The translations under genes and the position numbers were made by a program. Positions 50,586-59,618 of a stretch of DNA of 64,000 nt are shown piece by piece. The notes beneath the pieces were generated by a model that was given only the letters and a program-made list of their open reading frames with translations, was not told the origin of the DNA and searched no databases. Location: positions 1,736,001 through 1,800,000 of the forward strand of contig NZ_CP126110.1 of the NCBI RefSeq assembly GCF_030123405.1. Reading direction: 5' to 3'. Origin of the DNA: Neobacillus sp. WH10 (lineage in GTDB: Bacteria > Bacillota > Bacilli > Bacillales > Cytobacillaceae). Position 1 is the stretch's first letter, and the number at the start of each line of letters is the position of its first letter.

Positions 50586-51575
50586 ATGGAAAAATCAGTT
50601 GAAGTTATCTTTAGCAAAGAGATCTTAAATGGATTTTTAGAATGCTTTCAAGTAGGCGCAAACGTTAAAAAACTGGGAGATTTTGAGAATTACGTCTTCG
50701 AGGTTTACCGTGGAGCAAAGCCCATGGTCTTAAGAATTACACATAGTTCCCATCGAAATAAGGATGAAATTAAAGCAGAGCTTGATTGGATGAATTATTT
50801 GTATCAAAACGGTGTGAATTGTCCGAAGATCTTCAAATCTTCAAGGGGACAATTAATCGAAGGTATGGAGGCTTCTGATGGATCTTTTTTTTACGCCTGC
50901 CTCTATTCAAAGGTAAAAGGTATGCCTGTAAAAGTTAACTCTGATCAATTCAATGCCCAATTGTTCCATTCTTGGGGAAAAGCGATTGGGGAAATGCATG
51001 CGGTTACAAAGGATTATCAACCGAAAGAAGGAGAGAAATTGCGTCCATTTTGGCACGAGGAGGAGCTACTTGAAGTTGAACAATATTTTCCTAATGAGCC
51101 GGAGATTATTCAACGTAAGGGTGAATTAATGAAGGAATTAATGGAGCTTCCGCAAAACCGTGATAATTTTGGCCTGATCCATTCGGATATCCATTCGGGG
51201 AACTTTTTTTATGATGGAGAGTTTGTCAATGTATTTGACTTCGATGATTGCAGCTATCATTGGTTTGCATCCGATATAGCCATTCCTTTGTACTATTCTA
51301 TTTTCTATGGATTAGAAAGTGCGAGTGAGGATGAGAAGAACGAGTTTGCCCATCATTTCCTTATACATTTTTGTAAGGGCTATGAAGAATGCAATACCTT
51401 GCCAGAGTACTGGCAAGAGCATTTGCCACTTTTTCTAAAGCTAAGAGACATTACGCTTTTCTCAGTGTTTCATAAAAAAATCGCACCCGAAGACAGAAAC
51501 GAGAGATTGAATCTGATTTTAAATAATATTCGAAGAAGGATCATTCAAAAAGAAGCGATTGTGAAGGTGAAATAA
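50586..51575 (+). CDS. aminoglycoside phosphotransferase-family kinase
   Basis: A 329-residue small-molecule kinase. Motifs: LIHSDIHSGNFFY, the catalytic Brenner motif HxDxxxxN, and NVFDFDDCSYHWFASDIAIP for metal binding. The N-terminal lobe includes VLRITHS, the ATP-binding lysine position being replaced by arginine. Similar Bacillus proteins (YerI-like) phosphorylate homoserine-like or sugar substrates. AAGGAGGGG precedes the ATG. Substrate unknown. Confidence 0.82.
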   Translation: MEKSVEVIFSKEILNGFLECFQVGANVKKLGDFENYVFEVYRGAKPMVLRITHSSHRNKDEIKAELDWMNYLYQNGVNCPKIFKSSRGQLIEGMEASDGSFFYACLYSKVKGMPVKVNSDQFNAQLFHSWGKAIGEMHAVTKDYQPKEGEKLRPFWHEEELLEVEQYFPNEPEIIQRKGELMKELMELPQNRDNFGLIHSDIHSGNFFYDGEFVNVFDFDDCSYHWFASDIAIPLYYSIFYGLESASEDEKNEFAHHFLIHFCKGYEECNTLPEYWQEHLPLFLKLRDITLFSVFHKKIAPEDRNERLNLILNNIRRRIIQKEAIVKVK

Positions 51576-51606
51576 AACGAGACCAGGTTAGGTCTCGTTT
51601 TATTTG
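51574..51606. terminator. bidirectional terminator
   Basis: AAACGAGACC and GGTCTCGTTT pair around AGGTTA, between the convergent kinase and histidine kinase genes, with Ts on the plus side. Confidence 0.88.
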
Positions 51607-53099
51607 CTAATTGGCAATAAAATGGTAACGGTGGTTCCAATCTTTTCTTTGCTATCTATTTCGATGCTGCCGCCAAATGAGTGAATGATTCGCTTACAAA
51701 TGACCAGACCTAGACCTGTTCCAGTATCTTTCGATGTATAGAAAGGGCGAAATATTTTTTCTAAATCATCTTTCGGTATCCCTTTACCATTGTCACTAAT
51801 TTCAAGCTTACAAAAATTATTTTCATGTGGGTGTAGCGTAATTTCTATCGTTCCCGGGTTTTCGAATGATTCAAATGCATTTTTTGTAATATTTAAGATC
51901 ACTTGTTTCATTTCGTCCTTTACACACTTAACGATAACTGGTTCATTAGGAAGCTGCCAGATACATTCTGCATTATGCGAATTTCCCTCTGACATGATTA
52001 GTGGTTTCAATTCTTGAAGTGTTTCAGCTATATTAATGTTATCTCTCATTTGTGCAGTCGGTTTACCCAGGATTAAAAACTCACTGACGATTTCATTAAT
52101 ACGTTTCAGCTCAGAGTTAATAATATCGAAATAATAGCGATCCTTTGGATCCGTATACTTTTCACTTAGGAGCTGTATTAATCCTTTTACACCGGTCAAA
52201 GGGTTTCGAATCTCATGTGCTGTACTTGCAGCTAAAGTGCCTACTAATTCGAGCTTCTGTAGTTCATTTTGCTTTCTTTCTTTATACGTAAAATTTCTTA
52301 ATAAGAAATATTCAATTAGTAAGTAAAGGATATGTGTGATAACTAGGATGATAAATAATGACTTCCCCCATGATTTACCAATTTCTTTATAATCCCGTTC
52401 TGCAATCTTTACTTTTATACTCCATGGAATACGATCCATTTGTGAAGTAACCCAATTGGTATTATCCCACTCTTCATTGTTAGTTACATTCATTTCAAGG
52501 ATAGGATGCTTACCTCCATTCGCAACAATTAGCTTGGTTTCAGGTGTAAGAACCCTCATCAGGTTCCTCATATAATCAATTCGCAAATCTGCAATGAGAA
52601 TGGCCTTTAATTCACGATTTTCATCGAGAACAGGTGTAGCAAGTCCAATAATTCTTTGGTTGTCTTTAAGAATTTCCTCGTGATCAGAAATAATGGTATC
52701 TTTTGTTTTGATGACTTCCTGAATAAATGATAGTTTGGTAAAATCGGTATCATTTCGTAAAGGAACTGAACCTGTTAACAAATAGCCATTATTATCAAGT
52801 AAGTAAAGTCCCCCGTATCGAGGATCGTTTTGGTTTACCTCCATTAATAATGGTTCCATTTTTTCTGGAAAATCCAAGTCGTTTTTTGCAGTTATTGAAA
52901 GAATTTTTAAGCTAGTCTTCGTTTCACTAATGAATTGATCCCAGTTCTTTTGATAAATGGAGGCAACCCAGAGTGCATCTTTTTTTCTTTCAATATCATT
53001 TTCTTTTAAAATACGATAATAAAAGTATGAACCTAAAATAAATACAGGCAGTACGACAACAATAAAATAGATATAAAACTTACTTTTTTGAATTTTCAT
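51600..53099 (-). CDS. membrane sensor histidine kinase with extracellular sensing domain
   Basis: A 499-residue kinase. TM1 spans about 9-28, an extracellular Cache/PDC-like domain 30-243 (YGGLYLLDNNGYLLTG...ILIADLRIDYM) and TM2 about 247-267. The kinase core begins GTLAASTAHEIRNPLTGVKG with the phosphorylated His, then N-box ILNITKNAFESFENP, G1 DNGKGIPKDD and G2 GTGLGLVICKRII. HEIRNPLT plus SEFLILGKPTA matches the KinB/KinC/KinD sporulation-kinase group. There is no cognate regulator nearby, consistent with phosphorelay input. Confidence 0.87.
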   Translation of the reverse strand: MKIQKSKFYIYFIVVVLPVFILGSYFYYRILKENDIERKKDALWVASIYQKNWDQFISETKTSLKILSITAKNDLDFPEKMEPLLMEVNQNDPRYGGLYLLDNNGYLLTGSVPLRNDTDFTKLSFIQEVIKTKDTIISDHEEILKDNQRIIGLATPVLDENRELKAILIADLRIDYMRNLMRVLTPETKLIVANGGKHPILEMNVTNNEEWDNTNWVTSQMDRIPWSIKVKIAERDYKEIGKSWGKSLFIILVITHILYLLIEYFLLRNFTYKERKQNELQKLELVGTLAASTAHEIRNPLTGVKGLIQLLSEKYTDPKDRYYFDIINSELKRINEIVSEFLILGKPTAQMRDNINIAETLQELKPLIMSEGNSHNAECIWQLPNEPVIVKCVKDEMKQVILNITKNAFESFENPGTIEITLHPHENNFCKLEISDNGKGIPKDDLEKIFRPFYTSKDTGTGLGLVICKRIIHSFGGSIEIDSKEKIGTTVTILLPISK

Positions 53100-53304
53100 G
53101 AAAGTACCCCGAATTACTCTAAAAATAATAAACGTTATAATTATATCAGAAGTTTCGTTTGTTTACCGAAATATTCCTGATGTATAATAGGAAATTGACA
53201 GGAATTGAAAAGTTTTTTATAATAATTTTGAAATCGAGATAATTTTAAGGTGTGTATTCTGTACAGGTTACATTATATTAAAAACATAAAAGGATGAGTT
53301 TTTT

Positions 53305-53745
53305 ATGGAAAATGATTCAGTAACTAAATCATTAAAGCTATTTATTGTCCTTTCAAGAGCGTATAAAGCGATCAATGAGCATGTAAATAAAGTCATTCAG
53401 GCAAATGGTTTAAATCCAACAGAATTTGCTGTGTTAGAGCTTCTCTATCATAAAGGCGACCAGCCGATGCAGCAAATCGGCGGAAAAATTTTGCTTGCCA
53501 GTGGCAGTATTACTTATGTTGTTGATAAACTTGAACAAAAAGGAATGCTGCAAAGATTAGCCTGCCCAAAAGATCGAAGGGTGACATATGCTCAAATTAC
53601 AGACGAAGGGAAAAAGTTTATTCAGGACATTTTTCCTGAACATGCAAAACTAATTGATACGCTCATGTCGAGTCTAACTGATCAAGAGAAAACGGAAGCG
53701 ATTAACTTGCTGAAAAAGTTAGGGTTGCCTGCAGGTAAATTTTAA
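53305..53745 (+). CDS. MarR-family transcriptional regulator
   Basis: A 146-residue MarR dimer. The winged helix is ILLASGSITYVVDKLEQKGMLQR followed by the wing CPKDRRVTYAQITDEGKKF. One Cys (in LACPKDRR) lies just before the wing and could be a redox sensor as in OhrR/MhqR-type proteins, but this is inference. The gene is monocistronic, between a histidine kinase and an oligopeptidase gene; the target is unknown. Confidence 0.87.
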   Translation: MENDSVTKSLKLFIVLSRAYKAINEHVNKVIQANGLNPTEFAVLELLYHKGDQPMQQIGGKILLASGSITYVVDKLEQKGMLQRLACPKDRRVTYAQITDEGKKFIQDIFPEHAKLIDTLMSSLTDQEKTEAINLLKKLGLPAGKF

Positions 53746-53746
53746 T

Positions 53747-53770
53747 ACGGCCATTGGCCGTATTTTTTTG
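53747..53770 (+). terminator. Rho-independent terminator of the MarR gene
   Basis: ATACGGCC-A-T-GGCCGTAT is a near-continuous palindrome followed by seven Ts. It is immediately followed by repeat copy B. Confidence 0.9.
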
Positions 53771-53773
53771 CCG

Positions 53774-53864
53774 TTAGGAAAGTATAACTTTCCTATCAGG
53801 CATAAGTGCAACTGCGCCTCTGTCTTCACCCTAACGTGCTCGCCAATCGGCGAGTTTTCTTTAT
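53774..53864 (+). repeat. dispersed hairpin repeat, copy B
   Basis: AGGAAAGT-ATA-ACTTTCCT hairpin, core GCATAAGTGCAACTgCGCCT and CTGTCTTCACCCTAA, then the hairpin CTCGCCAATCGGCGAG and TTTTCTTTATA. It has the same orientation as the upstream MarR gene and lies just after its terminator. Confidence 0.9.
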
Positions 53865-53932
53865 ATTGAAGGAATTGTATAAAATAGTGTCGAATAAATA
53901 TAGTTGGAAAATTGAAATAGGGGGATGTTTTC

Positions 53933-55627
53933 ATGAGCTTTGAAAATTTTTCATACGTACGTCCAAATTTAGAGGAAGTAACCCAAAAATTTAATACAGC
54001 GCTTCAACACTTTAATAACGCCGCCACTGTTGAGGAGCAGAGCGAGGCAATGAATGAGATTAATCATCTTAGAAATGATCTTGGTACCATGTTCAATCTC
54101 TGCTATATTCGCCATTCAATCAATACGAACGATGAGTTTTATAAGCAAGAACAAGATTTTATGGATGAAATCCAGCCTGAAGTTGAAGGGTTGGTGACTA
54201 AGTATTACCAAGCCCTTATTAATTCAAAATTTCGCAATCAACTCGAAGAAAAGTGGGGACCGCAGCTATTCGCTCTTGCCGAAGGTCAGCTAAAAACATT
54301 TAAGCCTGAGATTGTTCCTTTACTGCAAAAGGAAAATCGTTTATCGACGGAATATACGAAGCTGCTTGCCTCAGCTAAAATTGATTTTGAAGGGGAAGAA
54401 AGAACGCTTGCCCAATTAGAGCCGTTTACGGAATCAACTGACCGGGAAATGAGAAAGCGGGCAAATGAGGCAAAATTTGGCTTCTTAGCAGATCAAGAGG
54501 TGGAACTCGACCGCATTTATGACGATCTTGTAAAAGTAAGAACTGAGATTGCACAGAAGCTTGGGTATAAAAACTTTGTGGAGCTTGGTTATTATCGAAT
54601 GATGAGAACGGATTACAACGCTGATATGGTGGCGAATTTCCGTGCGCAGGTTAAGAATTTTATCGTGCCAATTGCCACTAAATTAAAAGGACGTCAACAG
54701 GAAAGAATCGGGCTCGATAAATTAAAGTATTATGATGAAGGATTCAAATTTCAGAGTGGAAATGCTACACCTAAGGGAAGTCCAGAATGGATTATCGAAA
54801 ATGGCCAAAATATGTACGAAGAACTATCTGTAGAAACGGGTACGTTTTTCCGCTTTATGCAGGATAACAATCTAATGGATCTTGTTGCAAAAAAAGGAAA
54901 AGCAGGCGGCGGTTACTGTACCTTTATTGAGAATTATAAAGCGCCATTTATTTTTTCTAATTTCAATGGAACATCAGGCGATATCGATGTTCTTACACAT
55001 GAGGCAGGTCATGCGTTCCAAGTATATTCCAGCCGTCAATACGAGATTCCAGAATATAACTGGCCAACATACGAGGCATGTGAAATTCACTCTATGAGTA
55101 TGGAATTCTTTACTTGGCCTTGGATGGATTTGTTCTTCAAAGAAGATACGGATAAATATAAATTCTCACACCTAAGTGATGCCTTATTATTCTTGCCGTA
55201 TGGGGTTTCTGTTGACGAATTCCAGCATTGGGTTTACGAAAATCCTGAGGCATCACCAAAAGAGCGGAAACTTCAATGGCGTGAAATTGAGAAAAAATAT
55301 TTACCGCATAAAGATTATGATGGCAATGAGTATTTAGAAAATGGCGGATTCTGGCAGCGGCAAGGTCATATTTTTAATTCACCGTTTTATTATATTGATT
55401 ATACACTTGCACAGATTTGTGCATTCCAATTCTGGAAACGTTCAAGAGAGAACCAAGAGGAGGCTTGGGCTGATTATGTCAAGCTTTGTAAACTTGGCGG
55501 CAGCATGTCATTCACTAAGCTAGTCCGCGCGGCAAATTTAATTTCTCCATTTGAGGATGGCTGTGTCGAATCCGTAGTTGGTGTTATTGAGAGCTGGTTA
55601 AATTCTGTAGACGATCAAAAACTTTAA
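53933..55627 (+). CDS. M3-family oligoendopeptidase (PepF/Pz-peptidase type)
   Basis: A 564-residue cytoplasmic zinc endopeptidase that trims short peptides. The zinc motif is DVLTHEAGHAFQVYSS (HExxH), with the downstream Glu ligand in EACEIHSMSMEFFTWP. Length and FNGTSGDIDVLTHEAGHA match the M3B group of Bacillus, such as Geobacillus Pz-peptidase A. AGGGGGATG upstream sets the ATG at 53933. It is monocistronic, placed between two copies of the dispersed repeat. Confidence 0.92.
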   Translation: MSFENFSYVRPNLEEVTQKFNTALQHFNNAATVEEQSEAMNEINHLRNDLGTMFNLCYIRHSINTNDEFYKQEQDFMDEIQPEVEGLVTKYYQALINSKFRNQLEEKWGPQLFALAEGQLKTFKPEIVPLLQKENRLSTEYTKLLASAKIDFEGEERTLAQLEPFTESTDREMRKRANEAKFGFLADQEVELDRIYDDLVKVRTEIAQKLGYKNFVELGYYRMMRTDYNADMVANFRAQVKNFIVPIATKLKGRQQERIGLDKLKYYDEGFKFQSGNATPKGSPEWIIENGQNMYEELSVETGTFFRFMQDNNLMDLVAKKGKAGGGYCTFIENYKAPFIFSNFNGTSGDIDVLTHEAGHAFQVYSSRQYEIPEYNWPTYEACEIHSMSMEFFTWPWMDLFFKEDTDKYKFSHLSDALLFLPYGVSVDEFQHWVYENPEASPKERKLQWREIEKKYLPHKDYDGNEYLENGGFWQRQGHIFNSPFYYIDYTLAQICAFQFWKRSRENQEEAWADYVKLCKLGGSMSFTKLVRAANLISPFEDGCVESVVGVIESWLNSVDDQKL

Positions 55628-55629
55628 CA

Positions 55630-55677
55630 ATAAAAAAAGCGAAGTCGCTTAATAATTGCGGCTTCGCTTTTTTTAGC
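55630..55677 (+). terminator. Rho-independent terminator of the M3 peptidase gene
   Basis: AAAAAAAGCGAAGTCGC and GCGGCTTCGCTTTTTTT form a long stem. Repeat copy C follows. Confidence 0.9.
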
Positions 55678-55687
55678 TAATAGCACC

Positions 55688-55791
55688 AGGAAAGTATAAA
55701 TTTTTCAAATTTATACTTTCCTAACGCATAAGTGCAACTACGCCTCTGTCTTAACCCTAAGGGGCTCGCCAATCGGCGAGTTTTCTTTATA
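55688..55791 (+). repeat. dispersed hairpin repeat, copy C
   Basis: The longest copy. A perfect 16-bp hairpin (55688-55703 with 55707-55722, loop TTC) is followed by the core GCATAAGTGCAACTACGCCT and CTGTCTTAACCCTAAGGGG, then the hairpin CTCGCC-AATC-GGCGAG (55765-55780) and TTTTCTTTATA. Same orientation as the peptidase gene. Confidence 0.92.
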
Positions 55792-55870
55792 GTGATGGTT
55801 AGCAATTACGGAAAAAAGCTCGTCTTTGTTTGTCCCTTTGGTCATATATTGATGATAAGGAGGAGATGGT

Positions 55871-56914
55871 GTGAAGAAGAATTGGACTCAAGCTTTTCAA
55901 ATTGCGGCAGTCTACGTAGGCACAGTAGTTGGAGCGGGATTCGCCACTGGAAAAGAAATCGTTGAATTTTTTTCACGATTTGGTTTCTTTGGCTTTATTA
56001 GTATATTAATGAGCGGTTATCTTTTTATCATGATTGGGTCAAAGTTAATGCGAATGGCCGCTCAAATTGAGGCAAAATCCTATCAAGAATTTAACGAGCA
56101 CCTATTTGGAAAATGGGCAGGCAGTATAATAAATATTTTTATGCTATTTATGCTTCTGGGAGTTAGTGCAGTAATGCTAGCCGGGGCTGGGGCAGTTTTT
56201 GAAGAACAGCTCGGGCTGCCAAAAAATCTAGGTGTTTTTATAACCATATTCCTTTCCTATCTGGTAATGCTTGTTGGCACAAAAGGACTTTTTGCTGTAA
56301 ATACTTTTGTTGTTCCATTAATGATTACATTTAGTTTAATATTGATGTTTTTATCACTTAGAATGCCGCATTTTTTAGATCGCTTTTTGTTTATTCCACA
56401 TGCAACAGATGGCTGGAAAAGTGTGATTGCTCCATTTTCATATGCCGCATTAAATTTAGGATTAGCACAGGCAGTTCTGGTGCCCGTAGCCACAGAGGTT
56501 AAGGATGACTGGACAATTAAATGGGGAGGAATTCTTGGAGGACTTGCTTTAACACTAATTTTAATTGGCAGCCATTTTACTTTGATCATGCTGCCTAACC
56601 TGGAATTGTATGATATCCCAATGGCAATTATTATGAAAAACTTAGCACCGTTTTTTTACTGGATTTTTGTACTTGTGATTTATGGGGAGATATTCACTTC
56701 TGTGATTGGAAATGTCTTCGGACTCGATAGGCAGCTACAGCAATATGTCCCTGTTCCAACGATTTTATCAGTTACGGTTATTTTTGCTGTGTCCTACCTC
56801 ATTAGTCTAGTGAATTATAGTACGCTGCTATCCTACTTATATCCTCTATTCGGATATATTTGCATGTCCTTTTTTATTTTATTATGGATGAAACCATTTT
56901 CACCTAGTAAGTAA
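55871..56914 (+). CDS. YkvI-family membrane protein
   Basis: A 347-residue protein with about ten membrane helices of the amino-acid-permease-like fold. The first helix QIAAVYVGTVVGAGFATGKE carries the unwound GAGFATG motif of the LeuT/Nss superfamily; the length equals B. subtilis YkvI. The start is GTG 55871 behind AAGGAGGAG. The substrate is unknown. Monocistronic, convergent with a CPBP protease gene. Confidence 0.82.
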   Translation: MKKNWTQAFQIAAVYVGTVVGAGFATGKEIVEFFSRFGFFGFISILMSGYLFIMIGSKLMRMAAQIEAKSYQEFNEHLFGKWAGSIINIFMLFMLLGVSAVMLAGAGAVFEEQLGLPKNLGVFITIFLSYLVMLVGTKGLFAVNTFVVPLMITFSLILMFLSLRMPHFLDRFLFIPHATDGWKSVIAPFSYAALNLGLAQAVLVPVATEVKDDWTIKWGGILGGLALTLILIGSHFTLIMLPNLELYDIPMAIIMKNLAPFFYWIFVLVIYGEIFTSVIGNVFGLDRQLQQYVPVPTILSVTVIFAVSYLISLVNYSTLLSYLYPLFGYICMSFFILLWMKPFSPSK

Positions 56915-56919
56915 TAATA

Positions 56920-56951
56920 GTAAAAGCAGCTGATCACTTCAGCTGCTTTTG
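56920..56951. terminator. bidirectional terminator
   Basis: AAAAGCAGCTGA and TCAGCTGCTTTT form a 12-bp stem with a 5-base loop between convergent genes. Confidence 0.9.
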
Positions 56952-57563
56952 TTATTTAAACGGCAGGATAATAAAAATCATGATATCAAAGATGATATGA
57001 GAAACAATCACAAGCGGCATACTTTTTTTCCAAAAATAAAGGAAGCCCCAGACGAGTCCTGAAAAAAAGGCCGAGAAGACCAGCAAAATCGAGCCAGAAT
57101 AAATATTGACTGAGGCGTAAAGTATCGCTGCTGATAAAATGCCCCATATTGGATTTAAGTACTTCAATAAATTTTTTTGAATAAATCCCCGCCAGAAAAG
57201 TTCTTCTCCAGGTGCGGCAACCAGAATAAGAGCAATGTACTGCCAAAAAACGTGTGGTGCATACCAGCGGTACATTTGTTTTATGGTTTTCTCAAAAGGA
57301 AGATGGAGAACTTGGATTGCTTGAAATCCTAACCAAAAAACAAAATATAACAATAATCCGGTCAGGACGCCTAGGAAAATGTATTGGATAAAGGATACCT
57401 CATCATCTACATCCCCTTGGAACATGGCCAATGCTATTAACACGAGCACCGATCCAGTAAAGATATACCAAAATATTGTTTTATCATGGAATGAAAAAAA
57501 TATCAGTGAGTGAGCAATAATCAAACAAGCAATTAGGCGAATGTTTAGAATGTTTTTTTTCAT
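56952..57563 (-). CDS. CPBP-family intramembrane metalloprotease
   Basis: A 203-residue protein with six or so membrane helices. Motif 1 is PGEELFWRGFIQKNL (EExxxR), and later histidines lie in VSHIIFDIMIF, the usual CPBP/CAAX-protease arrangement. Such enzymes cleave membrane-embedded substrates or serve in bacteriocin immunity. The target is unknown. The ATG is preceded by AAAGGGG. Confidence 0.82.
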   Translation of the reverse strand: MKKNILNIRLIACLIIAHSLIFFSFHDKTIFWYIFTGSVLVLIALAMFQGDVDDEVSFIQYIFLGVLTGLLLYFVFWLGFQAIQVLHLPFEKTIKQMYRWYAPHVFWQYIALILVAAPGEELFWRGFIQKNLLKYLNPIWGILSAAILYASVNIYSGSILLVFSAFFSGLVWGFLYFWKKSMPLVIVSHIIFDIMIFIILPFK

Positions 57564-57708
57564 CTTGTCTTGCCCCTTTAGGAATCAATAAAATATACTT
57601 TAACAAAAATGAGCTAGAAAAGGAAATGATTTCATTAAACATTTTAACCATTTCTGATTATAAGAATCTTAAAAGATGAAAAAAATAATTGAGAAGGGAG
57701 TGAAAATC

Positions 57709-57828
57709 ATGAGTAAGTCGAAGAGTCAACAAGAGCGGGAATGGACAGTCAGAAAGCAGGATCAAAATCCACATGGTAATGTAAAATCATTAAAGCAGTT
57801 ATCAAAAGAAACTGATCAGGGAAAATAA
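57709..57828 (+). CDS. small hydrophilic protein, DUF6254-like
   Basis: A 39-residue peptide, basic and polar, with QEREWTVRKQDQNPHGNVKS in the middle. GAAGGGAGTG precedes the ATG. The WxxRKQxQNPHGxVKS phrase is one I associate with a family of tiny Bacillus proteins (DUF6254). Function unknown. A terminator follows directly, supporting a real gene. Confidence 0.6.
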   Translation: MSKSKSQQEREWTVRKQDQNPHGNVKSLKQLSKETDQGK

Positions 57829-57839
57829 CTTTATAAAAG

Positions 57840-57869
57840 AAAAGGCAGCCAATGACTGCCTTTTCTTTT
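57840..57869 (+). terminator. Rho-independent terminator
   Basis: AAAGGCAG-CCAATGA-CTGCCTTT followed by Ts; placed between the small gene and the convergent ykvS-like gene. Confidence 0.88.
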
Positions 57870-57880
57870 AAACTATTACA

Positions 57881-58069
57881 TTAATAAGCGCTTTCTTTTA
57901 TCACTTTATAGTTTTTATGGTTAACAACTGTCCGCTGATCTAATTCTAAATCACGGTAATTATCCATGTATGTTAGGTCGACTATTACAGAATTTTCATT
58001 TACCTTTTCAACGATCCCTTGCAGGCCACCACGGAATTCTATGATATTTCCTACTTCTGCTTTTTTCAA
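57881..58069 (-). CDS. ykvS: YkvS-family (DUF2187) protein
   Basis: A 62-residue small beta-barrel-like protein. VGNIIEFRGGLQGIVEKVNENSVIVDLTYM and the closing VNHKNYKVI match the YkvS group as I know it; it has an SH3-like, KOW-type fold in outline. AAAGGAGAG precedes the ATG. Function unknown. Its association with a ykvI-like gene 1 kb away recalls the ykv naming region, but gene order is not identical. Confidence 0.75.
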   Translation of the reverse strand: MKKAEVGNIIEFRGGLQGIVEKVNENSVIVDLTYMDNYRDLELDQRTVVNHKNYKVIKESAY

Positions 58070-58317
58070 TTAGTCTCTCTCCTTTGCCTTAAAAACTATT
58101 AATAAAAACCAGTTAAATAACAGTTTGCACTACTTTTATAAATTCGTAAAGGCTTTTGCGTTATATTTTGGTTAATAATTACAAATTTTTTATTATATAG
58201 CGAAGGAGCAGTTGAATAGAAAAGCATTATCTAAAATAGAGAATGAGCAATAAGAAAAGTTGACTTAATTATTGGCTGATAAGATAAAATATATTATGGA
58301 AAAGGTGGTGCAATTGT

Positions 58318-58512
58318 ATGAAGGAAGATATGGTTACCGACATATTAAATCGTTTGATGACAGGAGAACTTTCGGAATACTACGTAAAGAATGATGATTT
58401 TATGGAATTCCGGAAGGTTTTAGTAAAACGTAACGATTTCAAGCATTTCCGTGGCATTGGCCAGCGCGGTGGTGATGTATTATATCAATATCTTAAAGAA
58501 CCTAGAAGCTAA
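58318..58512 (+). CDS. hypothetical 64-residue protein
   Basis: A small, charged protein ending FRGIGQRGGDVLYQYLKEPRS. AAGGTGGTG lies 8 bases before the ATG and a terminator follows the stop, so I take it as real. No family recognised. The basic glycine-containing C-terminus could bind nucleic acid, but that is a guess. Confidence 0.6.
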   Translation: MKEDMVTDILNRLMTGELSEYYVKNDDFMEFRKVLVKRNDFKHFRGIGQRGGDVLYQYLKEPRS

Positions 58513-58521
58513 TGAAACTAA

Positions 58522-58578
58522 GAAAGAGGATGTCTCAAAAGGGAATGACCTTTTCCTTTTGGGATATCCTCTTTTTTG
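58522..58578 (+). terminator. Rho-independent terminator
   Basis: AAGAGGAT-GTCTCAAAAGG and CCTTTTGGGAT-ATCCTCTT form a long interrupted stem followed by Ts. Confidence 0.85.
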
Positions 58579-58667
58579 TTAAAATGATAATAATTTGGAA
58601 AAATTTAAAAATTTGGTAAAATAAAATAGGCTATAAAAATGTAGATCACGTCTTAGGGGATGAGTTT

Positions 58668-59618
58668 ATGATATTTACCGAAAAAATGGATAAATTAAAG
58701 CAGGAGATAGGTAAAGTGATTATCGGAAAAGATATGGAAGTGGAATTAATGGCAATCTCATTGTTATTTAATGGCCATATTTTGCTTGAAAGTGTTCCTG
58801 GGACTGGAAAAACGATGTTAGCAAAAAGTTTTGCGAACGCCATCGGGGGAGGATTTTCCCGTATCCAGTTTACGCCTGATGTTCTTCCAAGTGATGTAAC
58901 AGGTATTCAGTTTTTTAATCCAAAGATTCAAGAATTTGAACTGCGACCCGGGCCGATTATGGAAAACATTGTCTTAGCGGATGAAATTAATCGGGCTACA
59001 CCCAGAACCCAGTCAAGTTTATTGGAGGTGATGGAAGAAAGGCAGGTAACAATTGATGGTGTTACCGTCCCGTTAGAAGAACCTTTTATGGTGATTGCAA
59101 CTCAAAATCCTGTAGAATCACAGCAAGGAACATTTTCATTGCCGATTGCGCAAATGGATCGATTTTTCATAAAAATAAAAGTCGGTTATCCCATATATGA
59201 GGATGAAAGAAGAATCATGCAAATTCATCGTGGGGATTTAATAATCAAAACCATTGCTCAAGTGCTTTCCATTTCAGAAATTGTCCAATTACAGACAACT
59301 GTAAATGATATTCATATTTCTGCAGATATTGAGAATTACCTTTTAACCATTGTAAGAAAGACACGAGAGCATAATAGCATTGAACTTGGTGTCAGTCCAC
59401 GTGGAACAATAACGCTTATGAAAGCTTCACAAGGAAAAGCCATTTTGAATAACCGTACATATGTAACTCCAGATGATGTAAAAGCAGTTGCCCCATATGT
59501 TCTCAGTCACAGAATTGTTCTTTCTTTTGAAGGGTCATTAACAAAAACATCAGAAAACATAATTAGCGAAATCCTTGATTCCATTCCTGTGCCAGTAGAA
59601 GCGGGTGAAAATGAATGA
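58668..59618 (+). CDS. MoxR-family AAA+ ATPase
   Basis: A 316-residue MoxR-type chaperone ATPase. Walker A is VPGTGKTM (near 44-51), Walker B is IVLADEINRATPRTQ, sensor 1 is VIATQNPVESQGT-like (here ATQNPVESQQGTF), and the C-terminal lid follows. MoxR proteins act with von Willebrand or DUF58 partners on envelope enzymes. The stop overlaps the DUF58 gene by 4 bases. This operon corresponds to yeaC-yeaD-yebA of B. subtilis. Confidence 0.92.
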   Translation: MIFTEKMDKLKQEIGKVIIGKDMEVELMAISLLFNGHILLESVPGTGKTMLAKSFANAIGGGFSRIQFTPDVLPSDVTGIQFFNPKIQEFELRPGPIMENIVLADEINRATPRTQSSLLEVMEERQVTIDGVTVPLEEPFMVIATQNPVESQQGTFSLPIAQMDRFFIKIKVGYPIYEDERRIMQIHRGDLIIKTIAQVLSISEIVQLQTTVNDIHISADIENYLLTIVRKTREHNSIELGVSPRGTITLMKASQGKAILNNRTYVTPDDVKAVAPYVLSHRIVLSFEGSLTKTSENIISEILDSIPVPVEAGENE

